From Marasmius tenuissimus (Eukaryota; Basidiomycota; Agaricomycetes; Agaricales; Marasmiaceae), in NCBI GenBank assembly GCA_029532415.1, contig JAQOTA010000060.1, positions 4,216,001-4,280,000 on the forward strand: a stretch of DNA of 64,000 nt, given 5' to 3'. The notes under the pieces are model-generated. The model saw only the letters and a program-made list of their open reading frames with translations. It did no database searches and was not told where the DNA came from. Of this stretch, positions 1 to 11,801 are shown piece after piece (positions within the stretch are counted from its first letter, which is position 1; every line of letters begins with the position of its first letter). A program made the position numbers and the translations under genes.

Positions 1-2299
1 AGTCAGATTTGTGTTGCATGAGCATTGTCCAGCCATGTGAAGTACAGTCATCGACAAACGACATATACCATTTGTATCTGTGATACAACTCAGTGGGGAA
101 TTGTTTGAGGTCGGAGTGGATTTTCTCAAAGGGTTTTGAGGCGTGGGTAGTGGAGTCAGGGAACAATCTGGAGTGCATCTTTCCTTCTGCACATCCTCAG
201 CATAATCGGGTTTTCTTCGGCTTTTGGTCGAATTCCGGGAAGTTCTTAGTATGCTTCCGAGCTTTATCCAGAGCCTTGTCTGAGCAATGTCTGAAATGTC
301 TGTGTAGAGTCTTCTAGTCAACTTTATCCATTGTTGACTTGGTCATTAAGCTACGAGCAGAGGCTTTCTGCAAGCTAACCCAAGAAATGGTTTGACCAGG
401 CATGAGTGGGTAAGACACCAGTGATTGGTGTTGACCCTTGTTATAAAACACCGATTTGCTAGACGATCCGCATATTGATTCTTGGTCTCCTCAGAGTGTG
501 TGTCTTGGGCATAGTGTTGCCAACAGTTCCCGGACTGCAGCTCAGACTGAACCATGGTTCCATGAGCTATTGGCGGGGTACAGTTTGGCTCCTCAAGTGG
601 CTCTGTCCGATTAACCATGTTTTGAGCCACTCAAATAATTAATTTCTTTTGAAGCTTATAGAAGCTCTGCTTGTAGTATTTAAAATATATCTAAGCTATT
701 TTTACTGAATAGTTTGAGAGAGAAAGACAAACCACCAGTGGGTTGTCACGTGCAAGGCCAGTGGAAGCCATTTTCTGGACCCATATTGGCCTCTCTCTCA
801 AACTCAAGCCACTATGGATGAGGAGGGAGTAAGTGACGGTGTCTAGAACAGTGGGAAGGTGTAGGGTTAGTCAAAAACCTTTGTTCCCATGGCCACTTTC
901 TGTACAATACCTTTTCAACTTACTTGTACGATACATGTTCCTGGCATCTCCCTGGTCACTGGGAACTTTTTACATAAACTGTACAGTAGCTCCTTGATTG
1001 GGTTAGTCTGTATTATGTTGCATGTCCTGTGTATTGGGGTTTGTAGACCCATCAATTCAGCTATCTATCCTGCTCACCACCATATTCCTCATCATCCAAA
1101 TCCCTCAGTTTGACCCAAGTTAATTCAAGTATAATCCTCAAGTCAAGTTCTATTTTCTCAAGACACAATGATAAGGTACGTGGTGATTATTATGTCTTGA
1201 TCTGATCTTTCCCCACAGCCTCAAGGCGACCCACAACCCTCAGTGCCTGGCCCTTTTACTCCAAATCCGACCCTCTGACTGCTTTCTCTGCGATCCTTGT
1301 GTGGATCAACCATATCTTCATCACTGTACAATACTTTACAATACCGAATATGTTCCGCATTACTATATTTTCAGTATATAAGCTGTAGGTAAACACAGAT
1401 GTACCTTAGTTCCATGTTATAGTATAATCTCATCTACAGTCAAGTTTTTCAAGCTCAAGCAAGCTCATAGCAGTGTGCTCAGCATTCCAAGTCTCTTGTT
1501 GTTTGGGGTCCCGGTAGGACCTTTTTACAGTTGCGAATTGACCCACGTAGACAATAGGGGTCTAGTCTCAACTCATCCGCATTACTTCCAGGAGGAATTA
1601 ACTTGATAAACCACCTTTGATCGGGAGATCTCAGGTGTCTATTGCGCTGTTGGAGGTTTCATACGTTTGAACCAGTTCAGATTGCTGCATTCAGGCTATT
1701 GAATACTTTCTTTCTGTGTTCGGTTTAACAACACTTTTGGTCCCAGCTTGACTTAGAAAAGAGGCCCATTATGTCATGAATTTCCCTCCTATCTTATCTT
1801 TTCTCCTTATCTTATCATTTTCCATCTTATCTATATCTTATCCCTCACATGACTTGTATCTTATCATATGGACACATGGTAGATACATGAAGGGACCCAC
1901 ATGCTGTAGACACATGTCGGTCCTGTTTCAGATACTGTTTCACAATGTCATACCTTGATGTCATACCTCACCGTAGACACACGCCACAGTCCTCCAAGTA
2001 CACGGCCAGACATTAGATTGGATTTAACCCGAAATTCACGTTCGGGCAAAATTCGCACAGGACAACCCGGTTCTTGTCTGTAGATCATTGGAAATTCACG
2101 AAATTATGGGTTCAACACGGAAAAGTGGAAAAATGTGAAATCATTATTTGTTGTATGATATAATCCACGTTACACATTGTACAAAAAGGGAAACAACCTG
2201 TCAAATCGGATGACGAAGGCGACTTGGCTGACGAGGCGGCCGTTGTGCGGGCAGGGCATGCCCCCATGGAGGATCTGGATGAATGGGTCCATCTGCCAA
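1..2299. other. No gene recognised; AT-rich, CpG-poor flank
   Basis: I see no open frame with a recognisable product here. Up to about 1480 the sequence is AT-rich with very few CG dinucleotides, like the 40-56 kb region, which suggests old methylated or mutated repeat DNA. From about 1500 to 2299 CG is more frequent. This stretch may contain the 3' end of the transposon whose genes start at 2300, but I could not identify a terminal repeat. Confidence 0.5.
1788..1868. repeat. Short clustered ATCTTAT repeats
   Basis: Five copies of ATCTTAT occur within about 80 bases, spaced irregularly. The cluster lies about 430-510 bases beyond the last codon of the transposase gene. A cluster of short direct motifs near the end of a DNA transposon could be subterminal transposase-binding repeats, but no matching cluster was found at the other side, so a simple AT-rich repeat is equally possible. 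Confidence 0.4.
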
Positions 2300-5200
2300 T
2301 CAATTCTGAGCAATATCCGGATCTTCAGGTGTGGGAGAGGGGCTATCGAGCGGTCTGACCAGTGAGTCGGTTGGTTGTGAAGTGGGGGTTGGCAGTGACG
2401 AGGATGTTTGAGTGGAACGCTGCCCAGGTAAATCCAGCGGGGTGGAAGTGAGAGGCGAACCTTTTTGCGTACGGTGCTTGCGAGGTTGTGGTTGTGGTTG
2501 TAGTTGTTGATGTGGTTGTTGCTGTAGTGATTGGGTCTGGGGTTGAGAGTCCTTGTGAGGCTTACGTGCACGGGGTTTTTGAAGTGGTGGTGGCTGAGTT
2601 TGTGATTGAGAGCCAGAAGGCTGTGGAGAGTTGGGTGGTCGTTGGTCTGGGGGCTGTAGAGGGGACTCTTGGCAGTTCGAAGGCTGCAGGGGATCCAAAG
2701 GCTGCTGAGGTGGGAATAGTGGCTCTGGTGAGGGATCCCCAGGCTGCACTCCTACAAGGGCCACTGTCTGGGCCACTTTTTGTAACGTAGCACATTCACG
2801 AATCGCACTTGCTTCAATTGTCTTTGTGACCGGTAAAGCCGCCGGCGAAACACAAAACCTCTGAACGTATTTTGCATCCCGCATCTGGGCTGTGTTCAAT
2901 ACAATGTCACTGGGGTTACCTTGATGAGTGACCTTCCCTCGCCGGAGCCCTGTTTCATGTCTCTCCTGGCATATGATGGCTGTTTGCTGGACCTTGCATT
3001 TGTGCTTGATACAGTCGTGTTGAACATTGACTGAGCACAGAACATCCTTATCTTGACTATCAAAAACCGTGATCTAACAACATAAGATCAAACTCACCGC
3101 TCGATTGAGAGTCATGCAAACTTCTGGCTCAACGGGCCTCAGACGCGGCATTCCATGCAGTGACACCTCAGGGCCCGCTGTGAAAATTCGGACTAGAACA
3201 CTTTCCCAGCCATCGCGGTGGTACAGAACCTCCATCACATTCGCCACGGAAAGTGTCGATCTTTGCCGTTCTGCTGTGGATGAGCTTCCTGGTGGCAGTT
3301 TGACAATGACATATGTCCCCGTCCCCACCTTATCCCCATTGTCAAGTCGTATCCTCCTCACAACCCGCAGGTTCTTGACTTCATCGTCCAGCCTCTCTCT
3401 CTCTCTTGCAGTAGCGGTAATCTACAGCTGTGATGACAAGATCTGGTCCTTGAGAAGGGCAAATAACGTGAATCACCATCAAATTCACAGTGACCTAGGG
3501 CGGATATTAGCACAGCGTGAACCACAGTCTCGCAGCTCTCACCTTCTTCTTCACCACACTTGCTTGTCAAACCCAGGTACCGACCAACAGGCTCTTGTGA
3601 GTATTTCACCACCTCACGCGGTCGAGGTCCCACTGTCACCCAATCATTTTGGTTGACCGTGCAGTGCTTGAAATAAAGCTGGACATCCATGACGCGTTGA
3701 CTTTGAGGTAGGTCGGGGTTATGTCCAATGTACAGCCCCTCGAAGGAGGACTTTGCCTCCACTCAGCAGATGTTGCAATCAGTTGCCCTGTGCAAATGCA
3801 AACGCGATGTCACAGGATGGTGCTTGTCGATTTGAGTGTGTGCTTTTACAGCGTATAACGGCATTGTAGGACTCAAACAATTCGGTCGCAAATAGAATAG
3901 CTGGGCCAAAACGACGTATGTGGGCAGGAAGGTGAACAAGAATGTGAAATTTAGGTTTGTTGAACCATCGAATGCTCCATTTGGCTGCATGAACCAGAAA
4001 GTTCTGGATTTCGGCCTCAAGAGTTTCCTGTACGGCTTTGTTAATTTCCTATGGACCCCAACTGACAATCCAGCTCACCAGATACTGCGGCAGATCTACA
4101 ATTTTGGGCTGCCAGATGAGAGGTATCAGTTTAGAAAGTACAATCCAAGTCTCATAACACTCCTTTGATACCAGCCCATGCAGAACAAAGGGCGCTACCT
4201 GAGCCAACTTCCGAAAGTCCCCTCCAGTCAACGAGCCATAATACTTCGTGAGAGTGTCGCCAGCGAGAAATGAAGGAAGACCCAAACCCTCTTTGTTTGC
4301 TGAGCTCAGACGCGCAGATAGTTCTGCCATCTTTACATCCTTCTTTTTGATCTGATTCTGGATTACGTCTCTCCATAGGTACTTGACAAAGCCTAGCAGA
4401 ACGACATGGAGGATTTCCACGGGAGTGTCCGAATGTGGATTCAGACCTGTATTGACCCTTCAACAGCCGGCACACTGGCAGTAAACAAACGACATTACCT
4501 CGTATCCTCCAGACCGGACTCATTGTCTCCTTGGGTAGTGTACTCTTCACATGATTCAGAGCCGTCGTCTTGGTGTGAAGGGTTTGCCACCCCTTGTATG
4601 AGTTGATGAGGCGATTGACGAAGAACATTTGGTACATGTCCTTCAGCCCTGTTCTGGTTCGTTCTGCCTTCATTTTGGTGATGGTCCCTAGTGTCTGTGC
4701 CATCTGGAAGTGGTCTCCCAGCTGTTTCACCGTTTCGTCTTTGATGCGGGGCTCACTGGGCTAGAGGACATATGACTCAGTGTATCGCTACTATGAAACC
4801 TGGCAACTCACCTTGATGAAATCAAACACTCGCCGTTTCATTGCCTCGAGCGATTTAACAAATTTCTTCCGCTTTTTCTTCTTCTTTCCACCTTTACTTC
4901 CTACAGAAGAATCATTGCTGTCATCACTGTCATCACTCTCACTCTCACTTTCACTATCATTGCCCTCCTCATCTGCTGAGCTCTCCGCTGAGGAGGTCTC
5001 TGTATTGCTCTTCTCGCCGTCAGCATGAGCAGCCTTGCTGTCTTTACCCTTGACCTTGCATGCGCTGCAGAACAGTTTCCCATGAAGGCCAATGTGACAG
5101 GCGAATTTGGACTGCATAGGGTTGTCACCTAGCAGTGCCAGTACAGCTGGGAGCAAGAGAACCGGCTCATCCAGCTCCCCATCCCATGCCCAGATACCAT

Positions 5201-7175
5201 GAGTCTGGCCATCTCTGTGATGCGGGTCAGTGCAATGTCTCACACCCAGATACACCTCCACTTACTGTATCTGATCAACAACCCCATCCATCATCTCCAA
5301 TGGCGGCGCTGTATTGGAGGTACACAGGAAATGAATGTTGTACTCCTTTGAAACCTCGGTGCGATTGAGACCGGCAGCTGTGAACAGGAAACTATTGTGT
5401 TCGTTCCAACGTTTCGAGGTGTTGCCCGACGTGTCGTCGCAATACAGCCAAATTGAGAACGATGCGACTCGATGCCCTGTTGCTAATGCACGCCACCGGT
5501 TCCCTTTCACAGGGTCAGTGAGTGTCCATGGTATCGTATTTCCACACGGAGCCACCACGTCTGTTGATTTTGATCAGCCTGAATCGTACGAAATCTCGAT
5601 ATGTTCCTACCGGATATCTTGGTTACAGGTGCTGGAAGTTGATAATGGTGTTCATGGCCAGCAAGTGCTGGAAACAAGCGGAGGAATTCGTCTTGCTCAA
5701 ACTCACCCTCCTCATTGGTCAACACTCGCCATGACATCTCACGGTCGTTGCTCATGACCGGGACCATCTTCCAACAGCGCCCAACAAATACCCTGATATG
5801 CCACTTCTTCTTCTGATACCATCTTCATGGCATCCAGACCGAACCATCCCGGAGTAATGTGGGCTCAAAGATGTAAAAGTCTTGTGCGGCGTTTCCAGTG
5901 CCCAGTCGCACCATTGGGGTGAGTTCGTCGTCATCCATTTCCTTGAGCCATCGTTCAGCTTGGCGTGCATCCCCGAGATAGCTTCCAGCGGCTTCGGGAT
6001 AAAAGGACAGGTTTGGTCGAATCTTCGGATTGGACATTTCCTGTATTACATGTTCAGATTATCATGTTTCCTAGTGCAGCAAAACTGAGGATGAAATAGC
6101 ACCTGTGATATGATGTCTGCAAAGCTGTTCACATAATATATGTGACCGAATGCTCCTTTGTAATGGTAGGTCTGAATCCCAAAGAGTTTTTGGAGGTTCG
6201 CATTCAAGTCTTTCATGGTCTTGGTTGACGGGACATCCTGAACGCCGTTGATACGGAGAAGCCATAGGAAGAGATCCAATTGACACGATGAGAATACAGA
6301 ACGAGGGAGATATCAGAATATCGAGTGTGCATGTCTTTGGCCAGTGTCAAAACCATGAATCAAAAGGCGGGTTGTAACATACCAGCCAGCTGTCCCAAGG
6401 GAACCACTCGTGTAACTGATTCACCTCCATCCGCCTTTGTTTCGAAGCCTGCCCAAGAAATACCGGTTCTGTCAAGCATGAGTGTTAGCATCCAAAAGCT
6501 ATGATAACACTCACCTCCATTTTGTTCCTCATCCTCAGTCTCTCCCTCCAGCCTATCTGCCTCACCTCCCTCATCATCTGAATTGATTACGTCCGGATTG
6601 AACTCCATTTCTTCTTCCGGTCCATTCGCCATTGCCCCCGCCACTCTAGCCAAAAGGTCTGATATCACACATCCTTCATCTGCAGCTCGTTGAAAGTGGT
6701 CATCATCCCCCAAGGCATTCATGTCCCAGAAGCTTGTGGGCATCGGATCCTCATTATCTGGATTGTTGTAGACAGAGAAGTCTGGAAGGCTTTCGCGTGG
6801 CTGGATCGAGGGGACAAATGATTGAATGAGCGTGGTTGCGGCATAGTCGAATTTGTCCCGTATAGGGACAGCAGGGGTGAACGGGGTGTCCAAATCGAAT
6901 ATTCTGTTCAATTCATGCCTGGGTTCGGAGTTAAATCGTTGGAGTTTGGCTTGGTGCTGAGAACCTCGTTCGTGTTGTGCCTCCGTGTAAGGATTCCGAC
7001 CTCCGGGCATCAAGAGGTTGTCATTGCAAGGTTTGCAAAATATCTTCCATTGACCATTGACTCTATGTGTTTCCCAGACTATAAGATCATATCAGTATTG
7101 ATGCTCACAATACAGAGAACCTCCCTCACCAGCAGTGTCCACTGTTGGCTCAATTGTGCTTGTGTATTGAGGCAT
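2300..7175 (-). pseudogene. Large multi-exon fungal DNA-transposon transposase, decayed
   Basis: Probable transposase of a family common in Agaricomycetes, related to large CACTA/KDZ-like elements; the exact superfamily is from memory and uncertain. The chosen start is the ATG at 7175, whose 46-base exon (MPQYTSTIEP..) splices through a GTGAGG..TTATAG intron into a zinc-finger-like segment (FCKPC, then H-x4-H). Next come acidic exons (6.4-7.0 kb), LFLWLLRINGVQDVPSTK (6.2 kb), SIWLYCDDTSGNTSK and YNIHFLCTSNTAPPLEMMDG (5.3-5.5 kb), GIWAWDGELDEP, LLGDNPMQSKFACHIGLHG and a CSACK motif (5.0-5.2 kb), then EILHVVLLGFVKYLWRD (4.4 kb), WFNKPKFHILVHLPAHIRRF (3.9 kb), and DVLCSVNVQHDC (3.05 kb). The protein ends in a Pro/Gln-rich tail. 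An in-frame TGA at 3781-3779 interrupts the AFAQGN / LQHLLSGG segment, and a frame change follows just after it. Most splice sites still read well, so decay is recent. Confidence 0.8.
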
Positions 7176-7321
7176 CGCGTTGGTGAGTTGAGTGTTGAAG
7201 TGACAGGGGCACGGTCACATGTCACAACAGAAAACACAAGGCTCATGCTCTTCAGACTTCAGAACGAACGCAGATGTGAGAGTAAAATCAATATTAACAT
7301 ATGCCCCAAATCCTCTGTGTG

Positions 7322-9952
7322 TTACGACATATTTTGACTACGTGAAGCCCGTGGTAGTGCAGTCAGTCCTTGAGACATGGCCACAATGGCCTGGTCAGCA
7401 GAAACCCGTGGGGCGCGTGGTCGCTTTGGACAGTCATTCCCTAATCCCTCCTCGTTGACATCCCTTCCCTCTTTCCGTTGTCTGCTTTTATGTTCCCGGG
7501 TCCTCTTCTGTGCCTCCAACCTTCGTTGATCCAGTAGCCGCTTCTGAATGCCAGTGCGTGCATGCTTGAGATTTCCTTCATACTGCCGCAACGATTCGCG
7601 ATATCCATAAATATCCTGCACAGTGTCTGACCAGCTATGTGAGTCGCTGTACATGAGATAGCTGATAGAACCGTCAGTAATTGCTCCGTAGACATTGCAT
7701 ATAAAGGCAAAGCTCACCGTTTTTTCCCATGAACAATCACTTTTGCAACGCCACAGAAGTCCAATGGTCCTACGGTCCAATGCTTCGTTTCACATTTGAC
7801 GTAGGCTATCAATTTGGTCGAATGATACTCGTCTGTCATGGGATCCACTATGAACAAATATTGGCACAGGGAAAAACAAGCAAAGCATGGCGGCGACTCA
7901 CTCAACTGCAACTTGACCCCTTTTGCCAGCTGAGGTTTCCTTGACTGACACTTCTTTGGTTGTTTCAGTTGCGAACGTTTCTGCTTGGCGGTTGAATGCT
8001 TTTTGATTGATATTGTGTCCAGTGGTCTGGGTGGGGGAGGTGAAGGCAGACGTGGAGCATAGTATGTCGAGTTTTTAATGAGGGTCCAGAGGGAATGACC
8101 ATCTGGTCGATAGAGCATCGTAGGAATGGAGTATGAACGGTTCTTCCCCTTCTTGCGGGATGTGGGCAGCTGTGAAGGCAGGTGAGTTATCATTACTGTC
8201 GCTAAGGTATTCGTCAGGGATTATGAATGGTCGGTTGGAGGACAACACACTTACGGGTGGGAGGGGCCTTCCGTTTGAAAAACTTTCCGAGATCACCGTC
8301 CACTTGCAACAGACACGTCAAGAAGAATTGGGCGATGGGATCGTTGTGTGTCTGTAATGAGTCGTGGGTGGATTTCTGCCATATCATATAGCCCAGGTGC
8401 CCCGGTTGATCATAGTAAGCTTCAGTAAGGCAGTATTCGTAGACGTCCATCCCCTTCTGTGTGCATGTCAGTCTCTCAGTTCAAGTATGCAGAGATCCGA
8501 AATCTGCCTACTGGGTTGTCCAATTCATTCCGTACCCAATTGGAGACTTTGATGTCCGATCGCCCGTAAACAATAAGATGGCTCTTGGAGTAATCTAGAA
8601 CCTCTTCCAAGGTTGCATTGAGAGTGATGGAATCTCGAGTGTCGGTCAGAACCCGCTTCAGAGCGCAACTGTAGGAACAATCAGGGCGATATCGTTGAAT
8701 CGCGACCTTCGCTCACCGATTATACAAGTGGCTCATAAGCATAAACACAAAGAACCCCTCACAGAGGCGTGCCAGCCGCGACGGGTTGGTTATTACGGCG
8801 ATGAGAGTGAGCCAAGGGGATAAACCTGTGAGAGTCATCAAGGATGTCTACGGTGATGAGAGAAGACACTGAGCTGACCGGCATACCACAACACCTCACA
8901 GGTGGTGTACACTCCCAGACCGTTCCATGGTCCCGAGCATAACGCAACGCCTTATGGATGATATCGTTCAGGCCACAGCCAAGAACGTCAGCTGCCCATT
9001 GAGCGACGGATTCGAGAAAGCACCGATACACCGTTGGTGTCCCCAGATCTCCACCTGTCGGGCCTACGTGCGGTAGACATTGGGCTTCAACAGGTGGGGT
9101 ATCGAAACTCCATCTGATCTGCAGTAGCCGGTTAAGACAGTTCTATGAATGAAAAAAAACAAATGCACTCACCCCAAACAAGTTGTCCCATGAGCAGAAC
9201 ACCAAAACATACTCCTTGAAGTCGAGCGCGAGAGTGATCTTTCCGGTCTCAGCACCATTTTTTGACTCTCGCTTGCGGCTCTGGATGCACAGATCACGAT
9301 TCAGCCAATGCACAATGAACGGAATGAATGCAATGAAACCAACTGACGGTGCAGAGGATACTGTCTGTCCATACTTTTTTCTCGAAGACGTTGGGACTTG
9401 TGTGCAGAAGCGGTTGAATCTGAGAGGTAAAACAGACGGTCAGCTGCAGATCGAACAAACGAATTTCCATCCGTCAAAATGGACGTACCGCCAGGAAAAG
9501 CTTTCGATTGTTCATGTTCCGCACGTGAAATTGAAGAACAAACCAGCGCGAGTGGGGCAGAGCACAGTCAAATCGTATATCAAGGGCCAGCCAGTGACGG
9601 CGGGTATCTTGAAGTTGATTTGGGCCGGATGTATTCGGTAGGCCTAGAATATTGGGTGTGACTGGCAGCAGATAATTGCTCTCTGATTGTAATTTCATAT
9701 TCAAGGACTCGATTGAGGCTTTCATTTGAGCTCACCTGCGTGATTTCCTCTTTTCATCCCCATCTCTATAATGTGTTCCACAGTAAGTTCGACCGGTAGA
9801 CATGTTGGAAGAGCTGGCTCGGGGCATTCGCTGGAAGACGATTCAGCATTGGTAACATCGGCAAAAGACGTTTGGATTGGGTATTCAAGAAGTAGGGGTG
9901 CCACATAATTGAGGTATTGAGTGTAGATGTCAATTTCTGGTATCTCCGGCAT
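7322..9952 (-). pseudogene. Unrecognised gene co-oriented with the transposase
   Basis: I do not recognise this protein. It begins at ATG 9952 (MPEIPEIDIYTQYLNYV) and runs through about eight exons toward the transposase start, about 150 bases away. Exon sequences that join in frame include AYRIHPAQINFKIPAVTGW (9.6 kb), FNRFCTQVPTSSRKKYGQ, a hydrophobic VGFIAFIPFIVHWL (9.3 kb), ITLALDFKEYVLVFCSWDN (9.2 kb), FLESVAQWAADVLGCGLND (9.0 kb), RLARLCEGFFVFMLMSHLYN (8.75 kb), a segment near VLDYSKSHLIVYGRSDIKV (8.6 kb), MDVYEYCLTEAYYDQPGHLG (8.4 kb), YLFIVDPMTDEYHSTKL (7.8 kb) and a basic Lys/Arg-rich C-terminus ending at 7322. Exon 2 contains an in-frame TGA (9514-9512) between FFNFTCGT and TIESFSW; a CGA arginine codon is the simplest ancestral state. 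The close tandem position and parallel decay suggest it belongs to the same mobile element. Some splice choices are uncertain. Confidence 0.6.
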
Positions 9953-10078
9953 TGAGTATGAAGGAAGCCTTGCGGAGAGAGAGGGATGAAGATGGGGACG
10001 ATGTGGGAGGAAGGCAAGACATTGAGATGACATCAGCTGTGGGTCCGCACAACTCAACTCCCATCTTTGTCCAAAACT

Positions 10079-10625
10079 CTCACGATCCTTGCTCCTGCAA
10101 TATTCTCTCTCAATTTTTTGTCCACTCGGCTCTCATTTTGAAACCTAACGAGTCAGTGCATCTACTACTTTCACATCCACAGTACTCACCATCTTTTCCC
10201 CGGGCATTCCACGTCAATTACCGGCTATGAAATCACTTAGAACGAAGGGAGTGACTCTGGCTCACATGGACAAATACCATGGCCATTGGCTGGACATTTG
10301 GATCCTCAGCTGTCAATTTGAAACCAAATGGGTCAGTACATCGTTCAGTCAGACATTCGTCTTGCTCACCATCGCTTTCCCCACCATTCTAGGTTGCAAT
10401 ACAGCCCATAATTGCAGGGCATTTTCAGTCCTTTCTGGCACAGTGCATCATACGGACAAGTCTCACGGTCAGACATGGAATATTCTTGCGGATTTTTTGG
10501 CGATGGCAGCTCTCAATTTGAAAGGTCGCGGGTCAGTGTTTCATTTACTATCAGAGCTATGCTACCCACCGTATTACTCTTTGTCATTCTACGTCCCGCG
10601 GCAACCTGCAAATGACTGACAAAGT
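10079..10625. repeat. Three degenerate tandem units of about 180-200 bp
   Basis: Three units share a core: an element like CTCANTTTGAAA followed by GGGTCAGTR at about 10129, 10307 and 10507, then a pyrimidine-rich stretch and a CTCACCATC or CTACCCACC box about 70 bases later. On the minus strand each core reads as a 3' splice acceptor and the CTCACC box as a 5' donor (GTGAG), so each unit looks like a duplicated exon plus its intron. Units 1 and 3 also share an AAAAAAT..AGAATATT block. The units lie between two minus-strand genes of the putative transposon. I cannot assign the exons to a protein; stops occur in all frames. Confidence 0.55.
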
Positions 10626-10922
10626 TACTGAGACAGAAGACCAACTGTCTCGGTAACAGGTGGGATTTCTGGTGAGCTTTCATCAAGTCTCGCCAACTGT
10701 GGATGTGGTCACTACACGTCCCATGGACACACCAACTTATAGGCGATTGTCAGTCATCTCATGGATGAATTGGACTGGGCGTACTCATGGTCGATTTAAA
10801 TGGTCGTCTTTGGAGGCAGAGAGGAGAAGAGAGTGGTACATATTTCAACGTAGTACATATTGATATTCACAGTCATAGAAGCAGGCATGAAGGACCGAAT
10901 ATAACCAACTATTTACTTGTGT

Positions 10923-11531
10923 TTAAACCTCTACTTCAGTCAAGAATGTGGCGTGAAAGACTTCCTGAACATCACGTTTGGCGACAGGACCTTCAATGTC
11001 AGAAGTGGTAATATCGAGTTCCCCATCGGACCATTCAGCACCGTCGTCACTGTGAGCACGCTCAGTGTCATCCTCCGAATGATGCTCTGCGTCGATCTCT
11101 GCATCGTACTGGTCCCCTCCACAGACGCGGCAAATATGGCGAGTTAGGTTGATTTGCTGCGCAATAACGCGTTCACGGAGGAGTTGGAGGTTCAGGTGAA
11201 TGTCTGCAAGAGTTTCTTCAATCTCGAAGCCGTCGGTGAACCGCTGTAACTCGCGTGTTATGGGCATTGGCGAACGCCATTTCGGTCTTGGACCCCGGTA
11301 CACGATTCATGTAATCTGTCGACGCGTCAGTGGAATGGAATACCAAAGTTCACGGAGGACAAACTCTTGGTCATATTGCTGAAGAATTCATCGACATCGT
11401 AGACACGCGAGGGCCCTGCAACATAGTCGATACGCCTTTTTGTTGAGACTGTCCTGAACGCGGAATACACCATCGAGAGACTTGATGATTTTGGTGTAGA
11501 GATGCAGCTCAGATTGAATGGTGCCAGTCAT
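10923..11531 (-). CDS. Small unrecognised protein gene in the transposon
   Basis: I do not recognise a family. A plausible start is ATG 11531 (MTGTIQSELHLYTKIIKSL). The following part reads best in another frame (DYVAGPSRVYDVDEFFSNMT), so a short intron or a frameshift lies near 11450. The last exon, ending at 10923, is the clearest: it has ELQRFTDGFEIEETLADIH, a helical segment, a CRVCGG motif that could form half of a metal site, and a strongly acidic stretch of Asp, Glu and Ser, ending in FHATFLTEVEV. An in-frame TGA in the FGIPFH segment may be a nonsense mutation or part of an intron. It lies between gene 7322-9952 and the divergent gene starting at 11802, consistent with one multi-gene element. 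Confidence 0.45.
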
Positions 11532-11801
11532 ACGAACGCTGCAGAATTAGACATTGAGTGAGTGCATGGTCGCATTGTGAGAGATAAAAGACTCACAAAA
11601 GCTTCCTGGGGGTTGGTGGCTCAGAAAGATCGGAGATATATGAAGATGTCCTCTTCTTGGGGGTAAAAAAAGGGATGGGGGAGCTGGGCATGATGCAGAG
11701 ACAGGTGATTGTAAAAACAAATCGGAAAGGAGAGCGGGCCTTTGTGGAAAAACCCACCCAGAATCCCTCCTTTTATACCCACTTTTGGTGGCAGTGTCAA
11801 G

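Noticed and set aside
2112..2899. Several long open frames on both strands over the P/Q-rich and GT-rich segment
   Set aside because: They are shadows of the low-complexity C-terminal tail of the transposase; only one frame joins its exons.
3105..3656. Plus-strand frame of 183 codons
   Set aside because: It lies opposite transposase exons that carry recognisable motifs; no splice partners or domain of its own.
4780..5028. Plus-strand Ser/Leu-rich frame
   Set aside because: Complement of the transposase's acidic Asp/Ser repeat; low-complexity artefact.
7322..9952. Possibility that the unrecognised gene is a TET/JBP-type dioxygenase, which some fungal transposons carry
   Set aside because: I looked for the HxD..H..R pattern of that family and did not find it.
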